Assembly: GCA_009869945.1 (NCBI GenBank)
Contig: WIXG01000314.1
Span: forward strand, 1-64,000
Origin: Mesaphorura yosii
Taxonomy: Eukaryota > Arthropoda > Collembola > Poduromorpha > Tullbergiidae
DNA: 64,000 nucleotides
Direction of reading: 5' to 3'
Positions 48,135 to 59,304 of the stretch are shown one piece after another. Position 1 is the first letter of the stretch. Each line of letters begins with the position of its first letter. The notes beneath the pieces are model-generated. The model saw only the letters and a list, made by a program, of their open reading frames with translations. It had not been told where the DNA came from and did not search any database. The translations under genes were made by a program, and so were the position numbers.

Positions 48135-50906
48135 TCACAAAATATGAAGCGTCTTTTTAAGTTCTACAATCAAATGCCAGTCGGCCTTCTCCAAATCGTC
48201 TCGGAAGTACTCCTTACATACGTCAATTGACTCGCGTGAAATCTGTGAGATCAGCATGTCAGTATCCTGAAAATGGCGACCCAACGCTTTCGGAGACTCC
48301 CCAGGCGCCGGTTCGATTTTGATGCAAATTTCTTGGCCCTTGCGGGCGCAGTCGACGGCTTTGTGCTTGGATTCGATGCTCCCAACGCGGCCGATGTCCA
48401 GAACTTGGCTGCCGTCCCCAGAGTTGCAGTTGACCACGCAAAGCGGGGTTCCAACGTGAAGCGAGCCGGCCTCCACGTTGACACCGATGATGATCGGGTC
48501 ACGAGTCTTGAAGATGTACTCAGGCAGTATCTTGAGTTTGCACGGATAGACGACCAAGTGCTTGTATTCATTCCGTTGCTTCAGCTTCAGTTCCTCGCAG
48601 TAGGCAGTGAATTGGTCGAAAAGATGGTAGATAATGTCGGCGTGAAAGATCCGGACTCCGAAGTTGTCGGCCATCTCTTGCGCGTCCTTTTCGATCTTTA
48701 CGTCGAAGGCCAAGATAGCGGCGTATTTGCTTTCGTGTTCCAGCATGATTGAGGCTTTCATTACATCTTTGCGCACGACGGGGCCGATCTTGACTCCGGC
48801 GAACGGGATTTTTGATGTGCTGAGGAACTCAAGGAGAGCCTCCAGGGAGCCCAGTGTGGAGGCTTGGACGTAAACTCCTCGTTCTTGCAGCCGAATCGAA
48901 TGCAGAGCGGACTTCAATTCCTTTGCGACTTCCTCCTTGCATATTTCTACCTCGTCAGCATAATGAGCAACCAGGATGTTAAACCCCGCGATTGCCTTTT
49001 CCAAATCCTTAGCCGCCAGCTTGACCCCAATCGCACCGTTGATTTGTTTGTACTCAATGTATGGGTTCTTGACTCGCATTTCTTTCATCGGATGCGGTGT
49101 GAGAAGAGAGCGAATCTGGGTCACGATTGGTCCGTCAGTGCCAGCCAACACCAAAGTTTGTCCTTCCGCCAACATCCCGTTCAGCAGGACCACATCGATT
49201 GTTGTACCAAGCCCGGGGATCTGCTTCACCTCCAAAACGGTCGCCAGAAGCTCCTTGGAGTACATGAGCCGTTTCGCAAGCATCGTTTGCGAAAGTTCCA
49301 CGATCAAAGCGATCAGGTTCCACATGCCTTCGCCCGCAACGGCGCTTGTTGGCACCATCGTCACGAACGTCTTCGGATCTGGATTCTTGCCATGCAGTGC
49401 AACGTTCAGTCCTTGCAGTGCAAATTGAGCAATAATTTCATTCGTCTTCTTCTCGAACTGTGCCAGGGTTGATTCTCTTTGACTCTTCACAACTTCACAA
49501 ATATCTCTTGTTGCACCACCAGTCGAATTCCATTCGTAAATGCGATCGATCTTGTTCAAGGCCACGATGAATGGAGTTTTCCTGTTTTTTAGCAAATTGA
49601 TTGACTCGATTGTTTGTTGCTCCAATCCATGCATTATGTCGACTACAAGAATTGCAATATCACAGAGTGAGGATCCACGAGATCGCAAATTGCCGAATGA
49701 CTCATGGCCAGGAGTGTCGATCAGGAGCAAACCAGGCAGTTTCACATCGAGAGTCGCAAATCCTTTTACAAAGCTCGCTTGTTCCTTAATGACTTCAATT
49801 GGCACGTTAGTGGCACCGATTTGTTGCGTGATACCTCCAGCTTCACCATCCTGAACGTGAGTTCTTCGAAGTTTGTCCAAAATCTTCGTCTTCCCGGTGT
49901 CCACATGGCCAAGGACACAAACAACGGGCGCTCGAAGCTGATCCGCTGACCTCTCTTTTTCGTTTTCTTCTCGACGAAGTTGGATTCGGCTCAGAGCTCG
50001 CTCTCTCTTTGATTCTCCTTGCTCAAACTCATCGGTGCTGCACGTGCTGCTCACTGAGATTGAATTTCTTGCCCTGATGCCACCAAGTGTTCCATTGACA
50101 GATCGGCCGGAGGTACCACTTGAGTTTCGACGCTTCTTCGTCTGGAAGGCAACTCCGTTCCACTGCCCCATAATTGGCTCTTTTTTTATTTGGTCCCAAG
50201 TAGTAACGACTTCGTCCTTGATTTCTTCGTTCTTCCCACTGACTTCACAATCCCCAGCTCCGGTCTTCAACTGGGACGTTGAGTCGGCTTCCGCTGCCTG
50301 GTTTCCCTCCATCGAGTTGCTACTGGATTCGCTGGAATCAGGCGGGTTATTAGCTTCACTCGCACTATTCTTCTTTGTGCGAACTCGGGTCCCCAATCTC
50401 GGTGGCTTCCTTTCGCCAACATTGACAGTTTCGGTTGGCAATGTCGCACCTTGAATCTTCATTGCCTGCAGCATTTCTTCCGTTCGCTGTTTAGCAAGTG
50501 TCAACTTTTCCTTTTGCTTCTGCGTCAAGAATTTACCCTCGGCTTTCAGTCTTTCCTTCTTCTCTTTCTCCTTCAGCTTCTTTCGCTCCTTTTTCTCTTG
50601 CTCTAATCGTAGCTTCTCCAATTTCGCCGTCTCAGCCTCCTCCAGACGCTTCAGCTTCTCATCCTCCTCTTTTAACTGCCTCTCCTCTTCTGCTTTAACT
50701 TTCTGAATTGCTTCTTGAAGGGCAGCAATTCTCTTCTTGCTTGGTCCTTTGCGAGGGTCTTTCTTCTTGTCGGCTGCACCTTTGTGTCCATCTTTATTGC
50801 CAGAAGCCTTATCGGGTTTTTTCTTGTTCTTTGTCTTTGGAACCGTTGTTATCGTCCCAGAATTTGTTTCCAGTTGGACAGTTCCGTTCTCCTCGGCTAC
50901 TTCCAT
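48135..50906 (-). CDS. eIF5B: Eukaryotic translation initiation factor 5B
   Basis: One uninterrupted 923-residue frame. eIF5B is the GTPase that promotes 60S subunit joining after start-codon selection. The N-terminal third is Lys/Glu-rich and highly charged, with coiled-coil character (about 40-160). The G domain has G1 GHVDTGKT (about 333-340), switch I GGITQQIGA, G3 DTPGHESF (about 397) and G4 NKID (about 450). Beta-barrel domains II and IV and the conserved C-terminus DWHLIVELKKTLHIL are present. It is shorter than human eIF5B (1220) because the poorly conserved N-terminal extension is reduced. A coding region of nearly 2.8 kb with no intron is unusual beside intron-rich neighbours. A minus-strand donor near 51021 (CTATCT then GTAAGTTC) suggests an intron in the 5' UTR. 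It lies head-to-head with desaturase 2. Confidence 0.96.
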   Translation of the reverse strand: MEVAEENGTVQLETNSGTITTVPKTKNKKKPDKASGNKDGHKGAADKKKDPRKGPSKKRIAALQEAIQKVKAEEERQLKEEDEKLKRLEEAETAKLEKLRLEQEKKERKKLKEKEKKERLKAEGKFLTQKQKEKLTLAKQRTEEMLQAMKIQGATLPTETVNVGERKPPRLGTRVRTKKNSASEANNPPDSSESSSNSMEGNQAAEADSTSQLKTGAGDCEVSGKNEEIKDEVVTTWDQIKKEPIMGQWNGVAFQTKKRRNSSGTSGRSVNGTLGGIRARNSISVSSTCSTDEFEQGESKRERALSRIQLRREENEKERSADQLRAPVVCVLGHVDTGKTKILDKLRRTHVQDGEAGGITQQIGATNVPIEVIKEQASFVKGFATLDVKLPGLLLIDTPGHESFGNLRSRGSSLCDIAILVVDIMHGLEQQTIESINLLKNRKTPFIVALNKIDRIYEWNSTGGATRDICEVVKSQRESTLAQFEKKTNEIIAQFALQGLNVALHGKNPDPKTFVTMVPTSAVAGEGMWNLIALIVELSQTMLAKRLMYSKELLATVLEVKQIPGLGTTIDVVLLNGMLAEGQTLVLAGTDGPIVTQIRSLLTPHPMKEMRVKNPYIEYKQINGAIGVKLAAKDLEKAIAGFNILVAHYADEVEICKEEVAKELKSALHSIRLQERGVYVQASTLGSLEALLEFLSTSKIPFAGVKIGPVVRKDVMKASIMLEHESKYAAILAFDVKIEKDAQEMADNFGVRIFHADIIYHLFDQFTAYCEELKLKQRNEYKHLVVYPCKLKILPEYIFKTRDPIIIGVNVEAGSLHVGTPLCVVNCNSGDGSQVLDIGRVGSIESKHKAVDCARKGQEICIKIEPAPGESPKALGRHFQDTDMLISQISRESIDVCKEYFRDDLEKADWHLIVELKKTLHIL

Positions 50907-51703
50907 TGATCAGTTGTTAGCTTAGTTGTTTCTTTCCTTCACGATCAAAGCACGCCGAGTTAGTGGATGAAATAAGGTTTTTGGCTTTGGCTTGTCTATG
51001 GATTATGAATATGAACTTACAGATAGAGTTCACGCCACGAAACCCCACAAACCAAACCACTCGCTGCCTGCACTTCCACTCCAGCACTCCAGGGTATGTG
51101 TTATACAACGAACTGGCGTAATTTCATATCAGGCAAGCTGGTCGCAGACCTACCCAGAATAATTCGTGATTTAATTCGATTGGATAGGCAATGCTCGTAT
51201 ATTTTTGCTTCCGTTTCCACTTCACTTCCGCTCACCTTTGACGCTCCAGGCTCCAGGTTGCGCCTTCTTAGGCTGATGCTGATTACAATTTGCTGAAAGT
51301 TTCAGCAGATCATTCTTGTCGGGAAATAACGTGCTGTACTTAAGCTTTATGATTTATGAACTGTGCTTTCACTCGCAAACGTAGGAAAAGTTAACAACAC
51401 ACAGTTAGTCACAATACGTTAATACCATTGATTCGTCAACGTTCACAGGTACTGCTTGATTGATTCAGCCATACGATCCGAATACGACGGATTATAAAGG
51501 TACGATTTGGTTACGAATTACGAATGGCTGTTACGTAAATAAATACATGCCGACAAAAAATGAAAACAACATTACGACCACAAGACCACATGCACAGCTC
51601 TTTCACACATGCGCTCGAACTCTGCTGCGTAAATGTCGAATGCGTCCGTCCTTGAAAGCCTCTTTGTTCCATTGGCTAATTTCCGGATCCCTTTTGTTAT
51701 TGC
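50907..51703. other. Bidirectional region between eIF5B and desaturase 2
   Basis: It holds the eIF5B 5' UTR, with a probable intron from about 51021, and the 5' UTR of desaturase 2, whose acceptor is TTATTGCAG ending at 51705. A possible upstream donor is CACAG then GTACTG at 51449. No TATA box is evident. Confidence 0.45.
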
Positions 51704-51711
51704 AGAGCGAT

Positions 51712-53160
51712 ATGGCCCCAACCCCGACGGAAATCACGGAGGAAGTCAAGGTCACACTCCGTCCAAGTGCCGCTGCGGCCCTTAATGGCAGTCCCAATGG
51801 CCTGAAAACCAGAGCCAGCACCACAACGGTCAATGGAACGAAACCTGTTGCAGGGAGAAAGAGCCGGCCCCCCCTGAACGACGTGCAAAAAGTGATCCAG
51901 AAGGTTGAATACCTCGAGGAGTACGAAAAGATCTACGAACCACCAGAATTCTCGATTAAAGAGCTCCGGAATGCTGTGCCGGCGCACTTGTTCGAGAAAA
52001 GTCTCTTCAAATCCAGCATGTACACGATTGTCAATCTTGTTGCGATTGCGGCGATGTTCTATGCGGCGACCTTCATCGACTACTTGCCATTCAGCCTGAG
52101 AATCATTGCCTGGCCGGTGTATTGGTGGTTCCAAGGTAATTTGTACTCTTCACATTATATTTTACGAATCATAGCATATAATGCTTAAAGTCTTTTCCGT
52201 CCAGGCGTGGGTGGAGTGGGAATTTGGATCCTGGCTCATGAATGCGGGCATCAATCCTTCTCGGACTCGAAGACAATCAACAACACGGCTGGATTCTTTC
52301 TTCACACGCTCGTGCTGGTACCGTACCACTCCTGGCGGATCTCACATTCCCAGCATCACGCATCCACCGCTAACATGAATGGGGATCAAGCTTACGTGCC
52401 ACGAACTAGATCTGAATATAAGACATGGGGAGATCCGCCCAGTGCATGGGCAGAGGCGATTGAGTCCACTCCGATCTTCGCGTTTGTGACAATAGTTGGC
52501 ATGCTCTTGTTTGGATGGCCGGCGTACTTCTTCGTAAGCATTGCTAAATTAAAGTGCATTGACGCACAGCCGTTTAATCATTTAATGCCTTGACCTTGTT
52601 TACAGACCAACATGTCTGGCCAAAGCTATCCTGGTCGATGGACGACCCATTTCCACCCATCTTCTCCCATCTTTCAGGAACGGCACAGATACCAGGTGCT
52701 TGCCTCGGACCTCGGCATACTCTGCTGGCTGGGACTGCTCTTCTGGTGGGGACAAGAGACCTCTTTCTGGACAGTGACCAAGTACTACGGGATCCCGTAC
52801 TTGATTGTGAACGCCTGGCTCGTCATCATAACGTTTCTGCAGCACACTGACGTGTACTTGCCCCACTACTCGGATAAGTCCTGGAACTTCGTGCGTGGAG
52901 CCTTGGCCACCGTGGACCGGGATTACGGGTGGTTTCTGAATCATGCCTTTCATCACATTCATGACAGCCACGTAGCTCACCATCTCTTCTCCCAAATGCC
53001 ATTCTACAACGCGATCAAGGCGACGCCGTATCTGAAGGCATACCTGGGCGAGTACTACTTCTATGACCAGACTCCGGTCTGGAAGGCCATGTGGAGAGCA
53101 GTGCGGAGGTGTCGGTACGTCGAGAATGAGGGCGACGTACTTTTCTACCACCAGAAGTAA
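51712..53160 (+). CDS. Methyl-end (delta-12/omega-3-like) fatty acid desaturase, copy 2
   Basis: Exons 51712-52135, 52205-52533 and 52606-53160 encode 435 residues. His boxes are HECGH (153-157), HSQHH (189-193) and HVAHH (373-377). It shares with copy 1 the pre-membrane motif FSIKELRNAVPAHLFEKS, the LVPYHSW stretch, [12 protein letters not shown] and the C-terminus ending NEGDVLFYHQK. The N-terminal 60 residues diverge. Intron 1 is at the same place as in copy 1 (after WWFQG); intron 2 is different, lying after WPAYFF, and the copy 1 site before the third box is uninterrupted here. A spliced 5' UTR is indicated by the acceptor 6 bp before the ATG. Two copies might differ in specificity (delta-12 versus omega-3) or in expression, but this is inference. 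Confidence 0.93.
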
Positions 53161-55733
53161 CGAACGACTCCATGGTGACCGAGTTTGTAACTTGTGACGA
53201 ACATTTCTCCGTAACCTTTATTCACTATTTGATATGGTCTCAATTTAACGTCTTACTAAATGGCATTTGATGTGACTAATGCATGTACACAGAACGCTGA
53301 CTCCAAAATCCGAAAACAAATTCGCAAACCTTAAGGCAATAATTAACGAACACATCAATTTCGAGAAAGCAATACAGTCACAATTACAAGGTGGTGAAAA
53401 GTCATAATTAGCTAAGTAAAGTAAGTAATGTAATCTAGCAATTAGTTAACAAGATTCGTAATCTTATCCTTCTAAAACTAAATGCTAATGAGTTATGCAC
53501 ATGGAAAACAAATACTCAACGGATCCAAGATCTGTAGACTGTGAAGGAGCTTGTGAGTCGCGACGAGCGAGCAAGGCGACGGGTGACGATAGTTTGCTAG
53601 TTATTCCAATCAAACGAAGGTAATTTAGTTAAATAAAATGGACCGCGCTTGGGAACATTTGGTGACTGTACTGACATTTGTTCATGCAACAGCAATCGGC
53701 GATGGCAACTTGTAACATTTGGGCTCATTCTTAAGAAAGACGTTTTATGAATTTAATTCTTGTTAGTGTAAATTAAGGCTCTCTAACACAACAATTATTC
53801 AAAGTGCTAAGAAATATTACGTAGTTCTACGTACGTCATAGGTGAAAGAGACGTAATTCTGAAACATATCTTCTTCACTCTCTTTTTAGCAGCCTTGGTC
53901 TAGCCATTAGAATTTAAATCTCACATGCGTCTCTCTCGTGTATTCTGCACCGCACACTGCACTGTGACATTGCGAAATCAGTGCACAAAAACCACGGTAG
54001 TACTAAAAGTGAAGTAACAAGTAGTTTTATCTTTTGCTACTTATAATCAGCTAATTGGTAAATTGGTTACGAAAGCACATCTTTGTATGTCTAATCTCGA
54101 TCTTAAAAGACTGCTGTATTAATTGAGTTTGGACATGACGACAGTGAGTACAAGTACGCGATAACGATAATTCCGTTGTTGTTACTGCTAAGAAACTGAT
54201 GACCACTCAGCAACGTCGATGCGCGCAAGAACAAGAAAGAATCTTTCATCTCCACGCATTCACAAATGAAAACAAGAATATGTCTCTAACTTAGTTAAGG
54301 TCTTAATTTACTTGTTAGAATTGCAATTTGCGCTCCGATTCCTTAATCTCAACCAGGAACAAGTAGCTGACAACTGAACATCGCCGATCAAGAAGTATTA
54401 CTTTAATTGCTTCCTGAACTTTAAGTATTTTGTCCTAGTATAATTTGTTTATGTTGCGGGCAACATAGAACTTGGCATAAAATTAACAAGCATAATTTTA
54501 TTTAGCTTTAATGAGTCAAACTTTAGTTGTTCTATTTTCGTTTATGGGCTATTCTCGTGTCCTTGTCATGTTTTGTGATGATGGTTTTTATTCCTTAATT
54601 ATGCACATACGAAAGGCAAGATGGGATTAGCATTCCCGATCTGTGCAACTGTGCATCGGTAACTGTGATCGTGATTATCATAAGTCGTTATCACGTCTAA
54701 TTTAATTCCGCTTCGGGCAGGCATGTAGACAGGATTGCAGTTTTGCTAAGAAGGCATTATCGTATTAACTTTATTCTTGATCGAATAAAAACAGTACAGT
54801 ATTTTTGTTGCTCCCTGACAAGCGAGCGAACTCTGTTCTCATTAATGCTCACCTTTCTCACACGTATGAGTACTTCTTTTCATGTGCATACAACTATCAA
54901 AATCCAAGCTGTAATATGTTTGCAGATTACAAATATATCCTAACTTTCTGACGTATTTCGTTTTTACGCAAAAATTTGGAATTATAAAGTGGCTTTGCAA
55001 GTCGCCTGGACTTTGACAACTTTGTCAACTGTTTATGGGCTCACTACTTTATTAGCGTTGGCGCGCTTGAGTCATAACTTCTCGGATTTAGCCATTCCAT
55101 TTTTGCAATTCTGTTATGCAATCTAACTACATACTTGGAGGAAGTCCCCCAATTAAATGAATGGATGTCCTCTATTCATGAACTCAATTACGGGGCTGCA
55201 TTTCACGTGCCACTAATGTACGTATTTTATGGCATCCGTTCGAATCGGAATCGCAAAGTCAAATCGCACGCGCAGGGCAGTAATTGTATTATTGTATTGT
55301 CGCAGATGCATCAGCCTGCAGGCTTCCTCCCGACGGCTTCCGCCGCAGCTTGATTTTTCGCATAATGCATATCTGTAAATGGCCGAGCCACTCTGTTTCT
55401 GAAACACTGTTTTAAGTTCTGAGCTTGCGTTTAGACAGTCAAAAGTGGGGCAAAAGGAAAGACGCTGTAAAAAATCACATGAAAAATTGCTTCACATCGT
55501 CTCGACTTGCGTCGAGCTACAATGCAATGCACTATGATAATTGCATCGAAATTTTAACGTTGTGTAAGTTTTTTGATGATTACTGAATGCAAGCATTCAT
55601 TGATCATCCGATGCTCACATAAAATGTACTGCTCAGTGCTCAGTTCTTATCAGAGTTTCAACTGGTTCAGTGCTCCACTTTGTTCCCGTGCATACAAACT
55701 AAGGCTCGGGACTCGAGATAGAGTCTGACAATA
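53161..55733. other. Intergenic, about 2.6 kb
   Basis: The desaturase 2 transcript may end near AATAAA at 53632-53637. The remainder is AT-rich with no recognised gene. The promoter of the first SDR gene is expected near 55650. Confidence 0.4.
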
Positions 55734-56893
55734 ATGGCCACCAGGGCGGAAGCCGCCGCCCTCCTGGAGTTCCTCCAGACCATGTTCTTGTACTACATGG
55801 AGATCTCAGCCATTTTCATCTACGTTTGGACTGAAAAACTGTACCGCTTCTTCGTCCCAAGACCACTCAAATCACTAGCGAACGAAGTGATTCTGGTGAG
55901 TTGTTGCTACTAATGGCATGAAAGTTGATTGGACGTGTCTGCAACTTGATTCTGAATCAGATTACTGGCACCGGAAACGGAATCGGGAAGCAGATCGCGC
56001 TGCAACTCGCCGACACTGCGCCAACTGCCAAATTCGTTTGTTGGGACGTGGAGACCAATGCCAACGAACAGACTATTGCTGAACTGAAGCAGAAGAACGT
56101 TGCTGCATACGGGTACACAGTGGACGTGTCCGACCGGGAACAAATAGCACGCACGGCAGAGCAGATTAGAACCGAGGTTGGCGACGTCACGGTGCTCGTG
56201 AACAACGCTGGAATCGCACCGGCCGGTACGTTCCTTTACCAGAAGCCGGAAGTCATCGAGAAAATCATAAAAATCAACGCCTTAGCAAGTTTCTGGACGA
56301 TCAAGGAATTTCTGCCGACAATGATCAAGAGGAATCACGGCCACGTCGTCACCATCGCTTCCATTTCGTCGTACCTGCCCATGCGGGAGCTGGTCGCGTA
56401 CTCCAGCTCAAAGTGTTGCCTGAACGGATTCATTGAAGCACTCAAGGCTGAAATCCGGTTCCTGCCCTCGCGGCCGTACAACGTCCACTTCACGACCGTG
56501 TACCCGATCATTGTCACAACTCGGCTATTTAATCAGGTCGTTCTGAAGCCTCGCTGGGAGGGAATGGTGCCTGTCATATCGCCTGAGTACGTGGCCGAGA
56601 AAACGATTGAAGGATTCCGGCAGAATTATGAGCACCTCTTCTTGCCGCCAAGCGCTCAGATTCTCGCCATTTGCAGGTACAATCATTATGAGTCCTCAAT
56701 TAATTACTGAATTCACTCCTAAACTGACCTTTTGATTCATAGAACTTTATTTCCGACGGAGATTTTGAGGAAGTTTGAGGAAGACATCCTGACGTGCGGA
56801 ATCACATATTTGCAAGGCCATGGGACTGGAATGGATATGAACGCAAACGGCAGTACTGTTCTCAGCAATGGTAATGGAGTTGGCCCGAAATAG
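55734..56893 (+). CDS. Membrane-anchored short-chain dehydrogenase (SDR16C-like), copy 1
   Basis: Exons 55734-55895, 55961-56676 and 56743-56893 encode 342 residues. Exon 1 supplies an N-terminal hydrophobic anchor (FLYYMEISAIFIYVWTEKLY). The Rossmann motif TGTGNGIG (56-63) binds NAD(P), NNAG lies at 135-138, and the catalytic Ser188, Tyr201 and Lys205 are in place (YSSSK). These features place it with the 17-beta-HSD11/13, RDHE2 and related SDR16C enzymes of ER and lipid droplets, which oxidise retinols, steroids or other lipids. The C-terminal 35 residues, ending NGNGVGPK, are low in complexity and unlike copy 2. The substrate cannot be deduced. It is the first of a tandem pair 1.2 kb apart. 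Confidence 0.9.
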
Positions 56894-58074
56894 TATCAAG
56901 AATCGATCATTAACCAAATTTTGATTCATTTTACTAATTTTACAAGAATTAAAAACGAATTGAGCTTTTCATAGCATGGCTTTTTATGATAAGAGGGAAA
57001 TTTTAATTTATTCATTCTGCGGAATATTATTTATGTTATTTATGTCTTGCTCAATAAAAATTCCAGTTAAAAATCCAAGCAGCAGTTCGAGTTCTCCATT
57101 GTTGATATGCTTGTCTGAAGGCTGACTTAATAACCTCAGTTTGCATAATCCAAGCAGAGCATTACTGAAAAGAGAACCGGCATCCGTTTCAGATGCAGCA
57201 ACAGACGGGACAATTTTCCACTTTCTCTCCAGGTCGTGCTGTTAAACTGATTTCAATCGCGAAAGAATATAGTAATTAATTCAACACAAATACTAAAGAT
57301 TACAACTGGGATGAACTACGCTATACAAGCCCTCACTCCAAACTCGACGATAAGCGCTTAATCTGTATTTTCACAACTGTATTTTTAGCTGCTACAAAAA
57401 TTGAAATTGACGTTCGAATTCTTTGACTGCTATTGCTGTTCCATGCTTACTCTCAAATTGCAAATTTATTCCATTGCATTATTATCTATGCTTGCTGAAC
57501 TTTAACTCTTCAATTAAGTCATCGAGCTCAATCTCGCTCTCCCAATTCAAATGCAAGAGAAGCATCTGCAAGAGTCTCCATAAAGGATTCTGAGAGCGTT
57601 CTCAGTGTCCCAAGGTTTGATCATAAATGCACACACGGTTACCAGCTCGGTGAACCATGGAAACCACCATTATCAAGAGCAAGACTTCGAAACGCGTACA
57701 GCGGGGCAGCAATAAAACTGGTTTTTGTTCTTGTACATTGCGTGAACTTCTTGTACATGGCTGCTGTGTGAAGTCGAGTTCACGATCCGTAACCTGTGCT
57801 TGTGCTCTCGAGCAGCCACATGATACTCATGTAGCATCGTAATCAAATCATCGCATCCGTATTAAACCCATTGCCCATCATTATTCGCATTCAAATTCAA
57901 AGCGTCAAGGCCATGTTTGACATTTCCCATCGTCAACGTCGTCGATTCAAATTCGAACGCTCATTGCAGAGTCGATGAAGAAGCTGCGGGCGTGATAGTT
58001 GTTAGCATGCTCCGGTGCCTGTGAATACTCTGCCAGTGATATTAAGTTAAGTCACAGCTGCGGCTGCAGGCAAC
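56894..58074. other. Spacer between the two SDR genes
   Basis: AATAAA at 57053-57058 probably ends copy 1. The short frame at 57657-57842 has no signature. The copy 2 promoter should lie near 58000; no TATA box was seen. Confidence 0.4.
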
Positions 58075-59304
58075 ATGAATTTGCTCTCGGTTCCGAAGCA
58101 ACTGGTGGAGATCGTCTTCGAATTGATTTCCCTGCTGGTTTACATTGTGTACCTGTATAGTGCCAAATTATTCCGGGTCTTTGTGTCCCGGCCTCTCAAA
58201 TCATTGGATGGAGAGATCATTCTGGTAAGCAACCAATCATCTCTCCCGTGTAAAATTGCTGAGCACTGCCTGTAATTATGTTTCTTGTGTAGATTACGGG
58301 CACCGGGAATGGAATTGGGCGGCAGCTGGCCCTACAGCTTGCTGACGCAGCTCCGAAGGCCAAATTCGTATGCTGGGACGTGGAGGTCAAATCGAACGAA
58401 GAAACAGTGGCAGATATGAAACGGAAAAATGTAGAGGCTCACGCTTATCAAGTGGATATCTCGGACAGAGAGGCAGTGTCACAGATGGCACGAAAGGTTA
58501 AGATTAACAGAAAATGACCTGTGATCTGTGATCTCATGAGCAATGGTTAATTATGGCTTGCGTCATTTCTTGTCAGGTCCGGAATGACGTGGGCGATGTT
58601 ACTGTCGTCATCAACAACGCCGGCATTTGTCCTACCGGACCCTTTCTGCTCCAAAAACCTGAGTCGATTGAGAAAACCTTCGAAGTCAATCTGTTCGCTC
58701 ATTTCTGGATTCTGTCCGAGGTCCTACCGCAGATGATCCGAAATAATCACGGGCACATTGTGACCACTGCCTCGCTTTCGTCCGCCCTCCCTTGCCGTGA
58801 CATTGCATGTTACTCTGCCTCCAAGCACGCTGTCCATGGATTCGTAGATGCACTCAAGCGTGAACTGCGCGTTCACCCTGCCAAGCCCAGGAACATTCAT
58901 TTCACGACTGTGTATCCCGTCGTGGTCCAGACTCGGATTTCTGACCCAGTCGTAATGCGGCCTCGATTCCCAATCATATTTCCGCCCCACATGACAGCCG
59001 AGTACGTGGCGAAGAAGGCGATTCAAGGGTTAAGGCAGAATTACGAGTACATATACGTGCCACCGTCTTCGCAGCTTTTGGCACTTGCCAGGTAAACAAT
59101 TCACAGCCTGTAATTATTGTTTTGAACCGAGTCTCACAGATTATTTTGTGTTCCAGTTGCCTGCTTCCCTTCGAAATTCAGCAAAAGGTTGAGGACGGCC
59201 TGTTTGGCTGTGAGCTCGAGCACTTGCTCCTGGACCAGAACGAAGTGAAAGAGTATCGCAGCATCAGCAGCAGAAATGACGCTCAAAACGGGAAGTCTCA
59301 CTAA
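58075..59304 (+). CDS. Membrane-anchored short-chain dehydrogenase (SDR16C-like), copy 2
   Basis: Exons 58075-58224, 58293-58496, 58577-59091 and 59157-59304 encode 338 residues. The anchor is VEIVFELISLLVYIVYLYSAKLF. TGTGNGIG (52-59), NNAG (131-134), Ser184, Tyr197 and Lys201 (YSASK) form an intact active site. The start of exon 2 is identical in placement to copy 1 (EIIL-ITGTGNG), as is the last junction after ILA/LLA; the extra intron (ARK-VRNDVGD) is unique to this copy. The C-terminus (SCLLPFEIQQKVEDGLFG) retains the typical family tail better than copy 1. An NAD(P)-dependent lipid, retinoid or steroid oxidoreductase on ER or lipid droplets is expected; the substrate is unknown. Confidence 0.92.

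Noticed and set aside
48273-49472. Two long plus-strand frames
   Set aside because: Both are antisense to conserved eIF5B domains.
51460-51711. In-frame extension of desaturase 2 upstream of ATG 51712
   Set aside because: It crosses a strong TTATTGCAG acceptor at 51705 and has no homology; treated as intron or 5' UTR.
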